Below, in pieces: positions 1-11,069 of a stretch of DNA of 64,000 bases. Source of the stretch: Ascoidea asiatica (taxonomy: Eukaryota; Ascomycota; Saccharomycetes; Ascoideales; Ascoideaceae); the NCBI GenBank assembly GCA_001600695.1, contig BCKQ01000004.1, forward strand, positions 1,456,041 to 1,520,040, written 5' to 3'. The translations under genes and the position numbers were made by a program. The notes under the pieces were generated by a model that saw only the letters and a list, made by a program, of their open reading frames with translations, did no database searches and was not told where the DNA came from. Every line of letters starts with the position of its first letter. Within the stretch, counting starts at the first letter, position 1.

Positions 1-1368
1 TTATCTGCAGGTACATTTTTTGGATCATTATTAGCACCATTATTTGCAGATACTTTAGGTCGTAGATGGACCTTAATTCTTTCATCATTTTTTATTTTTA
101 ATCTTGGTGTTATTTTACAAACTGCTTCAACATCAATTTCATTATTAGCTGCAGGTAGAGCAATTGCAGGTTTAGGTTTAGGTTTTATTTCTGCTACAAT
201 TCCATTATATCAATCAGAAACAGTTCCAAAATCAGTTCGTGGTGCAATTGTTTCATGTTATCAATTTGCTATAACTATTGGTATTTTTTTAGCTGCATGT
301 GTTGAAAAAGGTACACAAAATAAAAATAATTCTGGATCATATAGAATTCCAATTGGTTTACAATTTTTATGGTCATTAATTTTAGGTATTGGAATGATTT
401 TTTTACCAGATACTCCAAGATTTTGGATTCATAAAGGTAATGAAGAAGAATCTAAAAAATCACTTTCAAGATTAAGAGAATTACCTTTAGGTCATAAAGA
501 AATTGAAGAAGAATATGATGAAATTAAAGCAAATTATGATTATGAATGTTCTTTTGGTAATTCAACATGGATTGATTGTTTTAAGAAATCAAATAGTCAA
601 TTAAAAAGACTTATTACAGGTACATCATTACAAATGTTTCAACAATTAACAGGTATAAATTTTATATTTTATTATGGTACAACATTTTTTGGTAATGCAG
701 GTATTAAAAATGCATTTACAGTTAGTGTTATTACAAATGTTGTTAATATGATTATGACAATTCCAGGTATTTATTTAATTGAAGTTGTTGGTAGAAGACC
801 ATTATTAATTTGGGGAGCAATTGGTATGTCAATTGCAGATCTTATTATTGCAATTGTTGGTGAATGTGCAAATTCAGGACCTGCAAATAATTGTTTAATT
901 GCATTTGCATGTATTTTTATAGCATTTTTTGCATCAACTTGGGGACCAGTATCTTGGGTTATTGTCGGAGAACTTTATCCATTAAGAACAAGAGCAAAAT
1001 CAGTTTCAATGGCAACAGCATCAAATTGGTTATGGAATTTTGGTATTGCATATGCTACACCATATATGATTGATTCTGGTAAAGGTAATGCAGATTTAGG
1101 AACAAGAGTTTATTTCATTTGGGGAGGATGTAATGTTTTATGTGTTTTATTTGCATATTTAACAATTTATGAAACTAAAAATATGACATTAGAAGATGTT
1201 GATGTGATGTATGATGAATATAAATATGCATGGCAATCATCAAATTTTAAACCAAGTTTAGAAAAAACTCAACAAATTAATAAAGATCATGCAGATGAAT
1301 TAGCCAAATATAATTCTAATTTAAAAGTTGAAACATCAAATGATTCAAATATTGGTGATAGTTTCTAA
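1..1368 (+). CDS. Hexose transporter, MFS sugar porter family (3' part; 5' end outside window)
   Basis: A proton- or facilitation-type sugar permease of the plasma membrane. The frame is open from the first base, so the start lies upstream; 455 residues are visible and end at TAA. Sugar-porter signatures follow in order: GRRWTL near residue 23, GRAIAGLGLGF near 52, PDTPRFW near 136, QQLTGINFIFYYG near 214, GRRPLL after the seventh helix, GPVSWVIVGELYPLRTRAKS near 315, and YETKNMTLEDVD near the end. The spacing of helices is that of a 12-TM transporter. The middle and end resemble high-affinity glucose transporters and the transporter part of Snf3/Rgt2 sensors. The C-terminal tail after the last helix is only about 65 residues, without a long sensor tail, so a transporter is more likely than a sensor. 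No introns or frameshifts seen. Family assignment is firm; substrate is inferred. Confidence 0.95.
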   Translation, partial: LSAGTFFGSLLAPLFADTLGRRWTLILSSFFIFNLGVILQTASTSISLLAAGRAIAGLGLGFISATIPLYQSETVPKSVRGAIVSCYQFAITIGIFLAACVEKGTQNKNNSGSYRIPIGLQFLWSLILGIGMIFLPDTPRFWIHKGNEEESKKSLSRLRELPLGHKEIEEEYDEIKANYDYECSFGNSTWIDCFKKSNSQLKRLITGTSLQMFQQLTGINFIFYYGTTFFGNAGIKNAFTVSVITNVVNMIMTIPGIYLIEVVGRRPLLIWGAIGMSIADLIIAIVGECANSGPANNCLIAFACIFIAFFASTWGPVSWVIVGELYPLRTRAKSVSMATASNWLWNFGIAYATPYMIDSGKGNADLGTRVYFIWGGCNVLCVLFAYLTIYETKNMTLEDVDVMYDEYKYAWQSSNFKPSLEKTQQINKDHADELAKYNSNLKVETSNDSNIGDSF

Positions 1369-1692
1369 TAATATCACTAAAGATATCAATTTACCATTCA
1401 ATTCTATTATTTTTTTTTTTTTTTTTCTTTCATTATTTATATTACTTTTCATTATTTGCATTTATTTATTTAGTTCTTAACGACTTTTTGTTTCGCTTGT
1501 TCTTTTTTTCTTCATGATGATATATTTTACATAGAATTTCAATAGATTTTTTATTTAAGTATTTAATTTTCAATTATAAAACAGTAAAAAAGAAGCTTGA
1601 AAGCAAAATAAGATAAATATTAGACAATTATTTATTGCAAATAAAAATATATAAAGTATACCGTATAGTGTACCGTATATACTAAAAAGATA
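1369..1692. other. Intergenic, transporter 3' flank to tRNA-Gly
   Basis: AT-rich with a long T run at about 1409-1426 just after the transporter stop. No coding potential seen. The T run at minus-strand positions 1688-1684 (AAAAA on the plus strand) is the expected Pol III terminator of the following tRNA-Gly. Confidence 0.7.
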
Positions 1693-1763
1693 TGCGTAAG
1701 CCCGGAATTGAACCGGGGGCCCGACGATGGCAACGTCGAATTTTACCACTAAACCACTTACGC
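1693..1763 (-). tRNA. tRNA-Gly(GCC)
   Basis: Reverse complement folds as a complete 71-nt tRNA without intron. The acceptor stem GCGTAAG pairs with CTTACGC, the discriminator is A, the anticodon loop contains GCC, and the T loop is a normal GGTTCAATTCC. It reads glycine GGC/GGU codons. A run of five T follows on the transcribed strand (plus positions 1684-1688) as Pol III terminator. Confidence 0.97.
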
Positions 1764-1971
1764 TTTGCTGTACAACTGAAATTCTTTGTTTCTCTAGGTA
1801 AAACAAGCAGTGAGTAATTCTGCTTACAGTGTGCAACACTTTGATTTACGTTACCACCCAGTTTCTTTACAAAGTGAAAATGTAGCAAATCAGAAGATTA
1901 ACTGTTTGTGAATCCATGATTACGGTTCTCTTTGTATCAGTTGTATCATTTTTCTTAGTGTAATCAATTAC

Positions 1972-1994
1972 TATCCTCAAAATGATTGAGGATA
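1972..1994. repeat. Perfect 9-bp inverted repeat upstream of tRNA-Leu
   Basis: TATCCTCAA at 1972-1980 and TTGAGGATA at 1986-1994 are exact complements around a 5-nt loop, 16 bp before the tRNA-Leu gene. The 247-bp spacer between the two tRNA genes holds nothing else I can identify. Confidence 0.6.
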
Positions 1995-2010
1995 ACAAGC
2001 GCAACAAACT

Positions 2011-2093
2011 GGAGGGTTGGCCGAGTGGTCTAAGGCGGTAGACTTAAGATCTACTGGGAAATTCCTGCGCGAGTTCGAACCTCGCATCCTTCA
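2011..2093 (+). tRNA. tRNA-Leu(UAA)
   Basis: An 83-nt tRNA with the long variable arm of tRNA-Leu. The acceptor GGAGGGT pairs with ATCCTTC, allowing G-U pairs, and the discriminator is A. The anticodon loop CTTAAGA gives anticodon UAA, which reads UUA, the dominant leucine codon of the genes in this window. No intron. The T arm GAGTTCGAACCTC is normal. A T7 terminator follows at 2107-2113. A near-identical copy lies on the other strand at 11070-11152. Confidence 0.97.
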
Positions 2094-3577
2094 TCTTTCT
2101 TTATTATTTTTTTGTCTTTTAAATGTATATTTTTATTTAACTTGTTGGTGATCGTTCAAAGAAGCATTAAGTTAATGGAATCATTTTAATTGCTTTTGAT
2201 ATATTCAATGTTTGGTAGCCAATTCTTTGACCAATTTGGCGAAGTTAACTTCGATCAAACTAAAAAACTAAGCAGTATGATATTGAGAAATGCTACAGTT
2301 GGAAATCTCTTGAATCCAATTCAGTGAAGTACAGATTTTTGAGATGAATCAATAATCAAATATTTATTAAACGTTATATATAATTTCTCAAATACTTTTT
2401 CTAATAAAAACCTAAAAAGACGAATTGAAAGATAACAAAAATTGACAAAAAGAAAATAAAAATAGTAGATGATAAAAATTAGATAAAAAAAAACGTATAT
2501 ATAATAACTAAATAATGTTTTTAAATGAGAAAAATAGAAAAAAAAATGAACTCGAATAAAAATAGAGAAAAAAATAAATGAATAAATGATAATTGACTAA
2601 TAATATATTCAATTGAAATAAGTATTTTGCCAAACTTATGTGGAATCCTTTTTTTTGTAGTTCTTCATTCACTGGAATAATTTAATGGTTTTTGTATCTT
2701 TATCAGTTCTAATAGTTCTTTTGGAATTTATTGCAATTCAACAAAATTCGAAAAGGTGTTAGTTTTTCAGGAAAAAAATTAAAGTAAAAGATTTCTTGAA
2801 TGAAATAATAATTTAATAAATTTCTAATAAAATGAAAATGTATGAAAATGTATGAAATTGTATGAAATTGTATGAAAATATCAAAATATAACAATTTACT
2901 TTTTGTAGAAAATCGCATTTGATAAAGAAAAGTAAATAATTAAATAAATCAGTAAAGCTATTCAACTAATAAAATCAGTTAAAAATCTTGAAATTAAATA
3001 AAAATTGAATATATGAAAAACAAAACAAAAATTAACAAACATAATAAATGAAAACTTAAATTAATAATAAAACTTGAAAATTTTTACAAAAAAGGTAAAA
3101 TAAATGAAATATGAGAAAAAAAAGATGAATAAACGAAAAAAAAAAAAAAAAAATGTTTCTAACAACATAATAAATAAATGGCAAATGTTCCACTGAAATA
3201 CAGAAACATTTGATACTTTTCAACCAATTTCCATGAACTTCAACAAAATTAAACTATGCAAGAAATGAACTATGAAGAAATATTACCAGTTTAACAACAA
3301 AAAATTATGACAATAAGATTAAACTTATTTAAATGTATTATAGTCAATTTTCATTTACTCTTTTGAAATTTATTCATTTTATCAGATCTTTTATCAATGA
3401 TTAAAAAAATTCTTTAAAATAATTTCAAAAAGCAAAATAAAAACAAAGATAAATATAAATATAAAAATGCAAACAAAAACAAATAATTGAACTCTCTGAC
3501 CTTAGAATTTGTCAATTAAATTCATGTATACAAAAGCACAATCATTAGAAAAAAAATAACTCCTTTATAATTTACCT
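2094..3577. other. Long AT-rich intergenic region
   Basis: About 1.5 kb between tRNA-Leu and the 3' end of the Bni4-like gene. Only short spurious ORFs are present. A small tandem array of a 10-bp unit (AAAATGTATG and variants) lies at about 2831-2880, and a poly-A tract of about 18 lies near 3137-3152. I see no RNA gene or conserved coding sequence. Confidence 0.6.
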
Positions 3578-6468
3578 TTAAAAGAAAAGAGTATTACAAC
3601 GAGAGCTTTCATGAATTGGCATTTCTGCTTTAACCGCATTTAATTCTTCCCTTATCTGTTGAGCTAATAGAGGAGTTAATTGATTACATGTTGCTATTTC
3701 TGGATGTCTATCATATTCATCTCCATTATAAGTTTCATATAGAATAATCCTAGAAGAAAATTTAACACTTCCATTAGGAAATTTTCTTCTTGAATTTAAT
3801 GAGGTTCCTGAAAAAGATTGCGGCAAAAATTGTAAATTTCCTCCATATGATTTATTTGGAGGAGCAACAGGTACAAAATTTCTATATCTCTCTTCATTTG
3901 AATATGAAGATGTATTATCTGAATTTTCATAAGGATAATTATAATTTCTATTAAATGAGTCTTCAGAAGTATTACGAACATGAAGTTGTCCTTCATTGAA
4001 TGCAGGAGCCTTGAGACCTTGATATTGTGAATTGTCTCTAGACAGATTAATATCTTCTTGAGGAGGAATAAAACTTCTTGAAGGTTCATGTTCACTAGAA
4101 GAAAATTGTTGTTTATCAAGCGCTGATGATGGGGCAGTTAATGTTCCATCAGAAGCAGTACTAATGTCTGCATTAATAGGCTCGGGTCTAACATTATTTT
4201 GGGCATTATTATTAGAAATGTTCTTAATTGGAGAGCGCTGACTTGGTACGGAAGCTGAGGTACTTGATATTTGTGGAGATGGAATTGGGGAAAACTCAAG
4301 ATTTAAACTTGAATTATCAAAATCAATGTCAGGTATTTCAATTAACCCATTATTTGAATTAGTCGAACTTAAACTTTTATTATGCTTTTTATAATCATCA
4401 TTAGCAATATGTTTGTTTTGTTGTTTGGAAGGCTTTTTATCTGTTGTTTGATTATTTCCTGAAACGGTTTTATTACCATTAGTAAAAGAGGCTAATTTGT
4501 CTTCTGCAATAACATCCTTTTTCTTATTTAATGTAGATCTTCTTTCAACAGTATAATCATTCATATTCAAATGTAATTGCTGATCATCATCTTCTTCTGT
4601 TTCATGAATGGATTGATGAAATGATGAAACAGATGGTTTATTTTTCAAAATACTATTAGTTCTTCTAGGTAATACAGGAGGTTCATTAACTTCCTTTCCA
4701 CCAATTTCAACTATCATTCCGCTTTCTTTTGCTTTAACTTCAAGAGATTCTCTCTTACTTTTTCTACTCATCATAGAATCATTTCTGTGATGATTCTTAA
4801 CAGATCTAACAGATCTTTTTCTTTCTATTGAAACTATAGATTCAACTTCATGAACGTCTAAAGATTTAGGGAATAAAACTTCGCCATTATCATAATCATC
4901 AACAGGACTTTGAATTTCAGATTCTGTTGAAGAAAATGAAAGTCTATCATCATCATCTTCATCCTTTTCAACAATTTGATTGGGGTTCTTAGATCTGGAT
5001 TTTTGCATTTCATGATGTTTTTGAATTTTCTTTTCACCTTTTTTATTTTTTTCCTTTTCAGATAAAGTAGGAGAAGCAGGAGAGGTAGATATTGTTGGAG
5101 GTATACCTTTATAACCAGAAACTTTTGAACGAGGAGATGATTTAGTTGAAGAAGCTTTAGATGAAGCTTTAGAGGAATCCTTTGAAGAATTTTTAGAATT
5201 TGAATTATTGTCAAGATTAGGATTTAAAGACCTAGGTGTGATAGACATATCATTATCAAGTAATTCATTTGAATAATGAACTTCGTCTCTTAATTTTGAA
5301 GGAATTAAATGAGATTCATTTGAACTAGAAGGTTGATGATGAGTAGTAAGATTTGAATCGTTATCAAAGCTAAGATTATGAATATTAGTAGAGCTATTAT
5401 TACTATTAGTATAATTATTACTATTATTACCATAATTATATAAATCAGGGGTTGAATAATTATTTGTAGAATAATAATTATCATTATTTGTAACTTCATG
5501 TAAATTTGAAGAACTCATTTTTCTTCTAAAAGATTTAAAAAATCCCCCACCATTTGAAGAAGAATTAGTACTTGGTAAACCGTTACTACTTGAAGAAGAA
5601 TTTTTTCTAAAAAATCTATTTTGAGTGGTTTTATGTAAAATAAAAGAAATTGAAGTTCTTGTAGTCATATTTGAATGTAAAGATTCATTATCATTATCAG
5701 TACGATCATAAATATGATCTAAACTAGTTGTATTTGAACTTGCATTATCATTTAAAATTGATTCTGAATATTCATTATTGATATTTTTTTTATGAATAAG
5801 ATGTTCGATATTTGAAGAAGATGCAGATCTTCTACCTTTAAAAAAAGAAATAATTGAATTTCTATGAGATTTTTTAGTTGGATTTGAACTTAAATTAATT
5901 GAAGAAGCAGAAGATTTTAATTTTGAAGTTGTAAATAAAGATTGTGAAGAGAGTTTTCTATTTAAACCAAAATGACCTTGAGAAGAGTTATTTCTACTTG
6001 ATTGAGGATATTGATTATTATTATAATTGATTGAATTAGTTTGAATTGACATATTTGTTGAAGTTGAATTTGAATTAACATTATGTAAGTTATTATTATT
6101 ATTATTATCTATATTTTCCTGTTTATTATCATAATTACTATTATTATTACTATAATTATTGATATTATTGTTTTTATTATTGTTATTGTTATTAAAATTA
6201 TTATTATTATAATTATTAACACTTTCATTGATTAAATTTTCAGTAATTTTATTACGTAATTTATCTTTTGATTTTAATTTCATTGAGTTATCTACTATAT
6301 CATTATTTATATTTGAATCAGAATGTTTAGATAAAGTTTTTGGTTTATTTCTTAATTTTGATTTAGATTTAGATTTTGATTTAGATCTAGATTTCTTTTC
6401 TTTTTCTTTTTCCTTATCTTTTTCTTTTTGATCCAAATCTTGTTTATTGTTATCTTTATCTTTAGTTA

Positions 6469-6508
<40 letters not shown>

Positions 6509-6915
6509 TGAGATTGAAATTGAAGAGAATTTTGAAGATTTTGAAAAAGCGGATAATTTAGTTGATTTAGATCTTTTAATATTATTATCATTTGAGAAAG
6601 AATTTAAATTGGATAAAGAAACAGATTTTGATTTAATATGATTATTCTTTTTATTAAAATTATTAATATTATTTTTACTTTTATTAATTTGAGTGGAAGT
6701 ATTAATTGATTGATTTGAGATTGAATTTGAAAAAGAATTTGAATTTGATCTTGTATGAGATTTAAATTTAGAATTATTAGATTGATTTTGAGGTATTGAT
6801 TTAGATGGTAATTGATTAATATTTGTAGAAGAGTTAGTTTTTTTATAATTGAAACCTATAAATGATTTTCTATTATCTTTGTTGTCTTTATTATCATCAA
6901 TATCTTTGTTATTGC

Positions 6916-6993
<78 letters not shown>

Positions 6994-7576
6994 CTTTATT
7001 CTTATTTACATGATTATTAATATTATTTGAAGATAATACTGGATTATTTGTTGTTGGAGAAGCTATAGTTGGAGTAGATATTGAATTATTAATAATTTTT
7101 TTTTTAACTGGGGATGGAGTAACCATATTAAAATCTTCATTAAATTCTTCAAAATCTTCATCAGTATTAATATTAGATATATTATCATTTATGTTATTAC
7201 TTATTTTATCATTTGTATTATTATTTATATTATCATTTATAGTATTATTTATCTTTTTATTTATTTTATTGTTATTTATCTTATTATTTATATCAGCGCT
7301 TGTATTAATATTTATATTTGTATTTGTATTTATATTTGTATTTGTATTTGATTTTGTATTTGTATTCAAATGAGGATCATAATGAGGATCAATTGGAGAT
7401 TGATTTATTATACTGTTAAAGTCATCATCATCATCATCGTCTTCATCATCAGAAGTAAGGTTATTGATTGTTATATTATTGATATTTTTATTTGTAATTT
7501 TATTATTTGTATTATTATTAGTGAGATTTTTATTATTTGGATTAATAATTTGAAATTGAGAAGAAATTGTAGCCAT
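3578..7576 (-). CDS. BNI4: Bni4/Afr1-family septin-linked Glc7 (PP1) adaptor, largely disordered
   Basis: A 1332-residue protein, mostly low complexity: Asn, Ser and Lys runs, an acidic DDEDDDDDDD stretch near residue 43, and a poly-Asn tract near residue 200. The conserved part is the last 65 residues. A VKF motif at 1271-1273 fits the VxF docking site for the PP1 phosphatase Glc7. It is followed by SSRIILYETY, EYDRHPEIATCNQLTP, an amphipathic LLAQQIREELN segment and the ending SSRCNTLFF. This C-terminal block is typical of Bni4 and its relatives Afr1 and YER158C. In yeasts Bni4 brings Glc7 and chitin synthase III to the bud-neck septin ring. The start is the first ATG of the open frame and the stop is TAA. 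Family call is good; choosing Bni4 over Afr1 rests on large size and is less certain. Function is inferred from the C-terminus only. Confidence 0.8.
6467..6508. repeat. ATT trinucleotide microsatellite in coding sequence
   Basis: About 14 TTA/ATT units on the plus strand, read on the minus strand as AAT codons forming a poly-Asn run in the Bni4-like protein. Confidence 0.9.
6916..6992. repeat. Long ATT microsatellite coding poly-Asn
   Basis: About 77 bp of uninterrupted ATT repeat (roughly 26 units) inside the Bni4-like gene. The codon is almost always AAT, so length changes by slippage would alter the protein without frameshift. Confidence 0.95.
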
Positions 7577-8329
7577 TTTGATCTAATTTTTATTTGATTT
7601 GATTTAATTTGATTTGATTTTGAGTATTAATGAATTGATATGATAAGATGAGATGAATAAAAGATACAAAGAAAGAAAAAAAGAAAGAGTTATATAATTG
7701 AATATTGTAGATAATAAATACTAGCGGAGATTGATTATATAAATCGAATAAAAGGAAGATAATGAAATTATATTGACAATAAGAGAATATAAGACATAGA
7801 TGGTAGGTATTAAAGGATAGATGAGTAAAAAGCAATGGCGATTGTGATGATTGTGTTGAAAATGAAGTATTTTGAGGATTTTGAGGAGGTTTGGAAAATA
7901 GCAGATGGATTTACAGCTCTGTTGTTATTTAGAAAAGTAACGAAAGAGAACGAAAGAGAAAAGAATGAAACATAAAACACCGGTGGAAAATGTTCTGGTG
8001 ACTGTTGGCTTTCTTATATAATTAGTATTCTATAATACTTTATGGTATATTTATTATATTGTGTTCTATTCTATTATATTATATTCTATTCTATTCTATT
8101 CTATTTTTTTATTGTGAAATATATTGAATAGTATATTTAGTAGTATATTGGATAATATATTTGATAATGGAGCTGATATTCTTGGTTTGCTACTTGATTA
8201 TATTTTGTTGTAATTCACAGCAGTACTTCAGTTGGATATTTAGTATGAGTCTGCTCTGTTTCAGCAGTTTTAGAATTCTTCACTGCTGTGTTTGTATTTT
8301 GATCTTTTCTTCCTTCTTCAGTTTTTCTC
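7577..8329. other. 5' flank of the Bni4-like gene
   Basis: AT-rich upstream region. It contains a degenerate pentamer array (TTCTA/TATTC type) at about 8058-8106. No supported gene; the ORFs crossing it are low-complexity by-products. Confidence 0.6.
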
Positions 8330-8600
8330 GTGAATTTTCCACTTTCCACTTTCGCTTCCACTTCCACCGTGCGTTTTCCAGAGCCAAACGGGAATCTGAA
8401 CAGCACCCATCTCGAGCCGTGGCGGTGGAGTTCCCCATTCTGCCAGGTGGCACCCGGATGTGGCAGTGCAAGGTGTGGTTTAGCTCTGCGTGCCTGACGG
8501 AAGCCTCCCGGATCACCCACACACCTGCATCCGGTCCACGGCGCGACGCCCGCTGCCCAGATCTAGACTTCAAAACACGAGAACCTGATGCTTTCCACCA
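8330..8600. other. GC-rich foldable island (candidate structured ncRNA or unusual promoter element)
   Basis: This stretch is clearly richer in G+C than the surrounding very AT-rich DNA, and it can form long-range stems. GCCGTGG 8416-8422 pairs with CCACGGC 8536-8542. CCGGATG 8454-8460 pairs with CATCCGG 8528-8534. GGTGTGG 8472-8478 pairs with most of CCACACACC 8517-8525. CTGCCA 8440-8445 can alternatively pair with TGGCAG 8461-8466. I compared it by eye with remembered features of SRP RNA, RNase P/MRP, U1, U3 and tRNA and found no convincing match. Overlapping ORFs of up to 158 codons exist on both strands but look like GC-driven artefacts. It lies about 800 bp upstream of the Bni4-like start. 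Confidence 0.4.
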
Positions 8601-8812
8601 ATCAAATGCCTTCTCTAAACTCCTTCCAGTTAGTTGACAGGACAACAAATTTCACCGGTAACCACAGAAATGGGATTTTAGACTAATTTTAAACTACTTT
8701 TAAATTAATTTTAAACTAATTTCAAACTAACTTTGATCTGAGCTGCTAATGTTAAGTCAGGAGAAGCAGAAATGTACTGCCACCGGTATACACCTTCTAC
8801 TAACTATGTGCA

Positions 8813-8905
8813 CCGTACTATTTATATTTATTTATATTTATTTATATTTATTTATTTTTATTTATATTTATTGATGTTTATTGATGTTTATTTATTCATA
8901 TTTAT
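8813..8905 (+). repeat. TTTATATTTA-type tandem repeat
   Basis: Repeated TTTATATTTA and TTTATTGATG units between the GC-rich island and the MITE-like element. Nothing else was recognised at 8601-9039 apart from TTTTAAACTA-like repeats at about 8686-8735. Confidence 0.75.
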
Positions 8906-9039
8906 ATTTAGTTTTCCACTTTTCTGCCTCACTTTCCTTAACTGGCACGTGAGTGAGTCTGAAGTAAATACAGGGTTCATACAGGGGTCTAGCATAGGGG
9001 GTCTGTCTGCGAGGTTTTCAAAGGAGGTCTACATGAACA

Positions 9040-9350
9040 TATCCCTTTAATCCCAATTTTTGTGCTTTTTGTCGTAAAGCAATTTAACAGCTAAACGAGG
9101 CACGTGAGTACCAAACACTGTAGGTATTTACAATTTGTCTACAAAAACTAAACGGGATCTTAGAAAGACCACGTGCTTTAAAGTAAACTACTTGAGTAAA
9201 CAGTATTACTACATCCCTACTTAATGCGGGATTAATGTTATAACTTATTTTTAATAAATATTTCAATTTTTTCTACACAGGTTTACACGTGCTCGTAAAG
9301 CCCAAAATTGCTTTACGACAAAAAGCACAAAAATTGGGATTAAAGGGATA
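9040..9350. mobile_element. MITE-like non-autonomous DNA transposon with 46-bp perfect TIRs
   Basis: The ends 9040-9085 and 9305-9350 are exact reverse complements over 46 bp, beginning TATCCCTTTAATCCCAATTT. The 311-bp element has no coding capacity. Its TIR shares the core TGTGCTTTTTGTCGTA and the leading TATCCC(T/C)TTAAT with the 3.83-kb element at 22140-25968. Inside the TIR, GCACGTG followed by an AGGTATTTA box occurs in both the MITE left end and the right end of the large element, so the MITE is probably a deletion derivative of a related transposon. TA occurs at both extreme ends, compatible with a TA target duplication or with TA being part of the TIR. It lies about 100 bp from the end of ELA1. 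Confidence 0.88.
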
Positions 9351-9447
9351 TACTCAACTTAAAACATTAATCATTTCAATCATTTCTCATTTCTATTCAT
9401 TCACTTATTATAAAACAATAAAACCAATCTAAATCTAATCTATTCAA

Positions 9448-10315
9448 TCAGTTATTCGAGAATATTGAACTAACTATTATCTTTCGTTTACCTCTATTAC
9501 TATTATTATTATTATTATTGTTATTACTACCATTAGTATCATTATTAGAATCATTAGTGCTATTATAATTTATTTTCTTTCCATTTTTTTCTTTAATCAT
9601 ATTATTATGTGAAATTTTCCTTCTTTTATCAATTGAATCTTTATAATTCCTTATCATTAATTTACTTTCTTTGCTTCTATTTATTGTATCTTCTTTATTA
9701 ACCATATTACTTTTATTATCTTTGATTCTTTTTGAATTTAAATCATTCATTTCTCGTTGTCTCTTTATTCCAGAAATCCTTTCTTTCATATTATTATTTT
9801 CATTATTAAGAAATATAGATGATGTTATAACTTTACTTTTATTTTCACATTCATTCTTTATTCTTTTTTTTCTTCTATTATCAATAACATTATTATTTCT
9901 CACTTTATTATTTTCAACTTTCTTTAAAACTTTATCAATACAATTTTCTTTTTTTTCTAATCTATTGAAATTGCTTATATCATTTACTTTATTATTTAAA
10001 TTTCTTGAAATCTTTCTCATAATATTTGATTTATAATTACTTCCATTATTTCCATTACTTCCATTATTATAATTATAATTATAATTAAAATACATATTTT
10101 TTGGTTGAATAATTTCAATAACTTTTAATTTTTCTTTTTCTTTGATCTCTTGAAATTTTTTCAAATTTTCTTTAGCAATTATTCTTTTTTCATTTAATTT
10201 ATTTGAATATTTTTTATAAAATTTAAAAAAAAAATCTATTTTCATTTTCTTTTTATCTAATTTAAATAATTTTATACTCTCTTGAAGTTTTAAACTAAAT
10301 CTTTCATTATCATTA

Positions 10316-10371
<56 letters not shown>

Positions 10372-10680
10372 CGTTTTAGTTGTCATTAAATTTGGAAAAT
10401 CTTTTTTTATTAAATTTAACCAAAGTTCATTAGAATCTTCTTTAAAAACTGAATGTTCAATTTCAATTTCTTCTAATTGTTTTGCACTCATTTTTATTAA
10501 AATTGGTTTCAAAATTAAAAAATTTGTAAAAAATCCAAAACTTTTAATTAATTTTATATTCTTATTATCATTTAATTCATTTAAACATAATTTTGTTAAT
10601 TTTGGTATCCCATTTTTTTTATAATCTAATCTATTTTTCATATCTCTCTTAATTTTATCTTCTAAAATTGTTTCATTCAT
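9448..10680 (-). CDS. ELA1: Elongin A-like protein (Ela1)
   Basis: A 410-residue homologue of elongin A, the substrate-side subunit that binds elongin C. With a Cul3-type cullin it helps ubiquitinate stalled RNA polymerase II in yeast. The N-terminus carries a BC-box-like LTKLCLNEL at residues 28-36. An F-box-like segment follows, PILIKMSAKQLEEIE at about 57-71, then SNELWLNLIKKDFPN at about 83-97, the typical ending of this module. A poly-Asn insert of about 16 residues separates this from FSLKLQESIKLFKLDKKKM, which matches the following elongin A helix. The remainder is a Lys/Asn-rich, probably disordered tail. Length is close to S. cerevisiae Ela1. The start is the first ATG of the frame, just before the conserved module. 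The stop is TGA. Nuclear location is expected from the family. Confidence 0.85.
10322..10369. repeat. ATT microsatellite inside ELA1
   Basis: About 16 units of TTA/ATT coding the poly-Asn insert between the elongin A module and the next helix. Confidence 0.9.
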
Positions 10681-11069
10681 TTTTCTTTTTCTTATTTATT
10701 TATTTATTATATATAACCTTTAATCATTTATTTAATCAGATATTTAGTTATTCAGTTATTCAGTTATTCAATATTTAGATATATCATTAAATTATTGCTT
10801 TACTTATTTGATTAATTAACTAAAAGTTTTGATTATTTAATTATTGTATCATTCCATTAGTATTTTAAATTATAATGTTAAAGTTACTTACTTGTATTTT
10901 CAATTATTGCCCTTTTTCCAAATCATTTACGCCAAAAGATGTATGGGTGCTTACTAAGGACATCCGTACCTCAAGAAACCTCTCGATGTAAACCCACTAG
11001 ACTGGCTTTAAGCTTACCTAATTGAAAAAAAAAAAATATTAAAAAGAATTTCTTCAATGCAAAAAAGAA
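10681..11069. other. Intergenic between ELA1 and tRNA-Leu
   Basis: AT-rich, with a short TTATTCAG array at about 10745-10770. At 11061-11066 an A6 run gives the T6 Pol III terminator of the minus-strand tRNA-Leu. No gene seen. Confidence 0.6.

Noticed and set aside
1764-2010. Possible solo LTR between tRNA-Gly and tRNA-Leu (TGTTG start and AGCA end on the minus strand)
   Set aside because: No target duplication and no second copy in the window; only the short hairpin is certain.
6228-7373. Plus-strand Leu/Ile/Phe-rich frames opposite the Bni4-like gene
   Set aside because: They are complements of the Asn/Lys/Asp-rich minus-strand coding sequence and microsatellites.
8161-8637. Open frames of 158 codons (plus) and 122 and 101 codons (minus) across the GC-rich island
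   Set aside because: GC-rich DNA lowers stop frequency; composition is odd, no domain is seen, and frames overlap on both strands.
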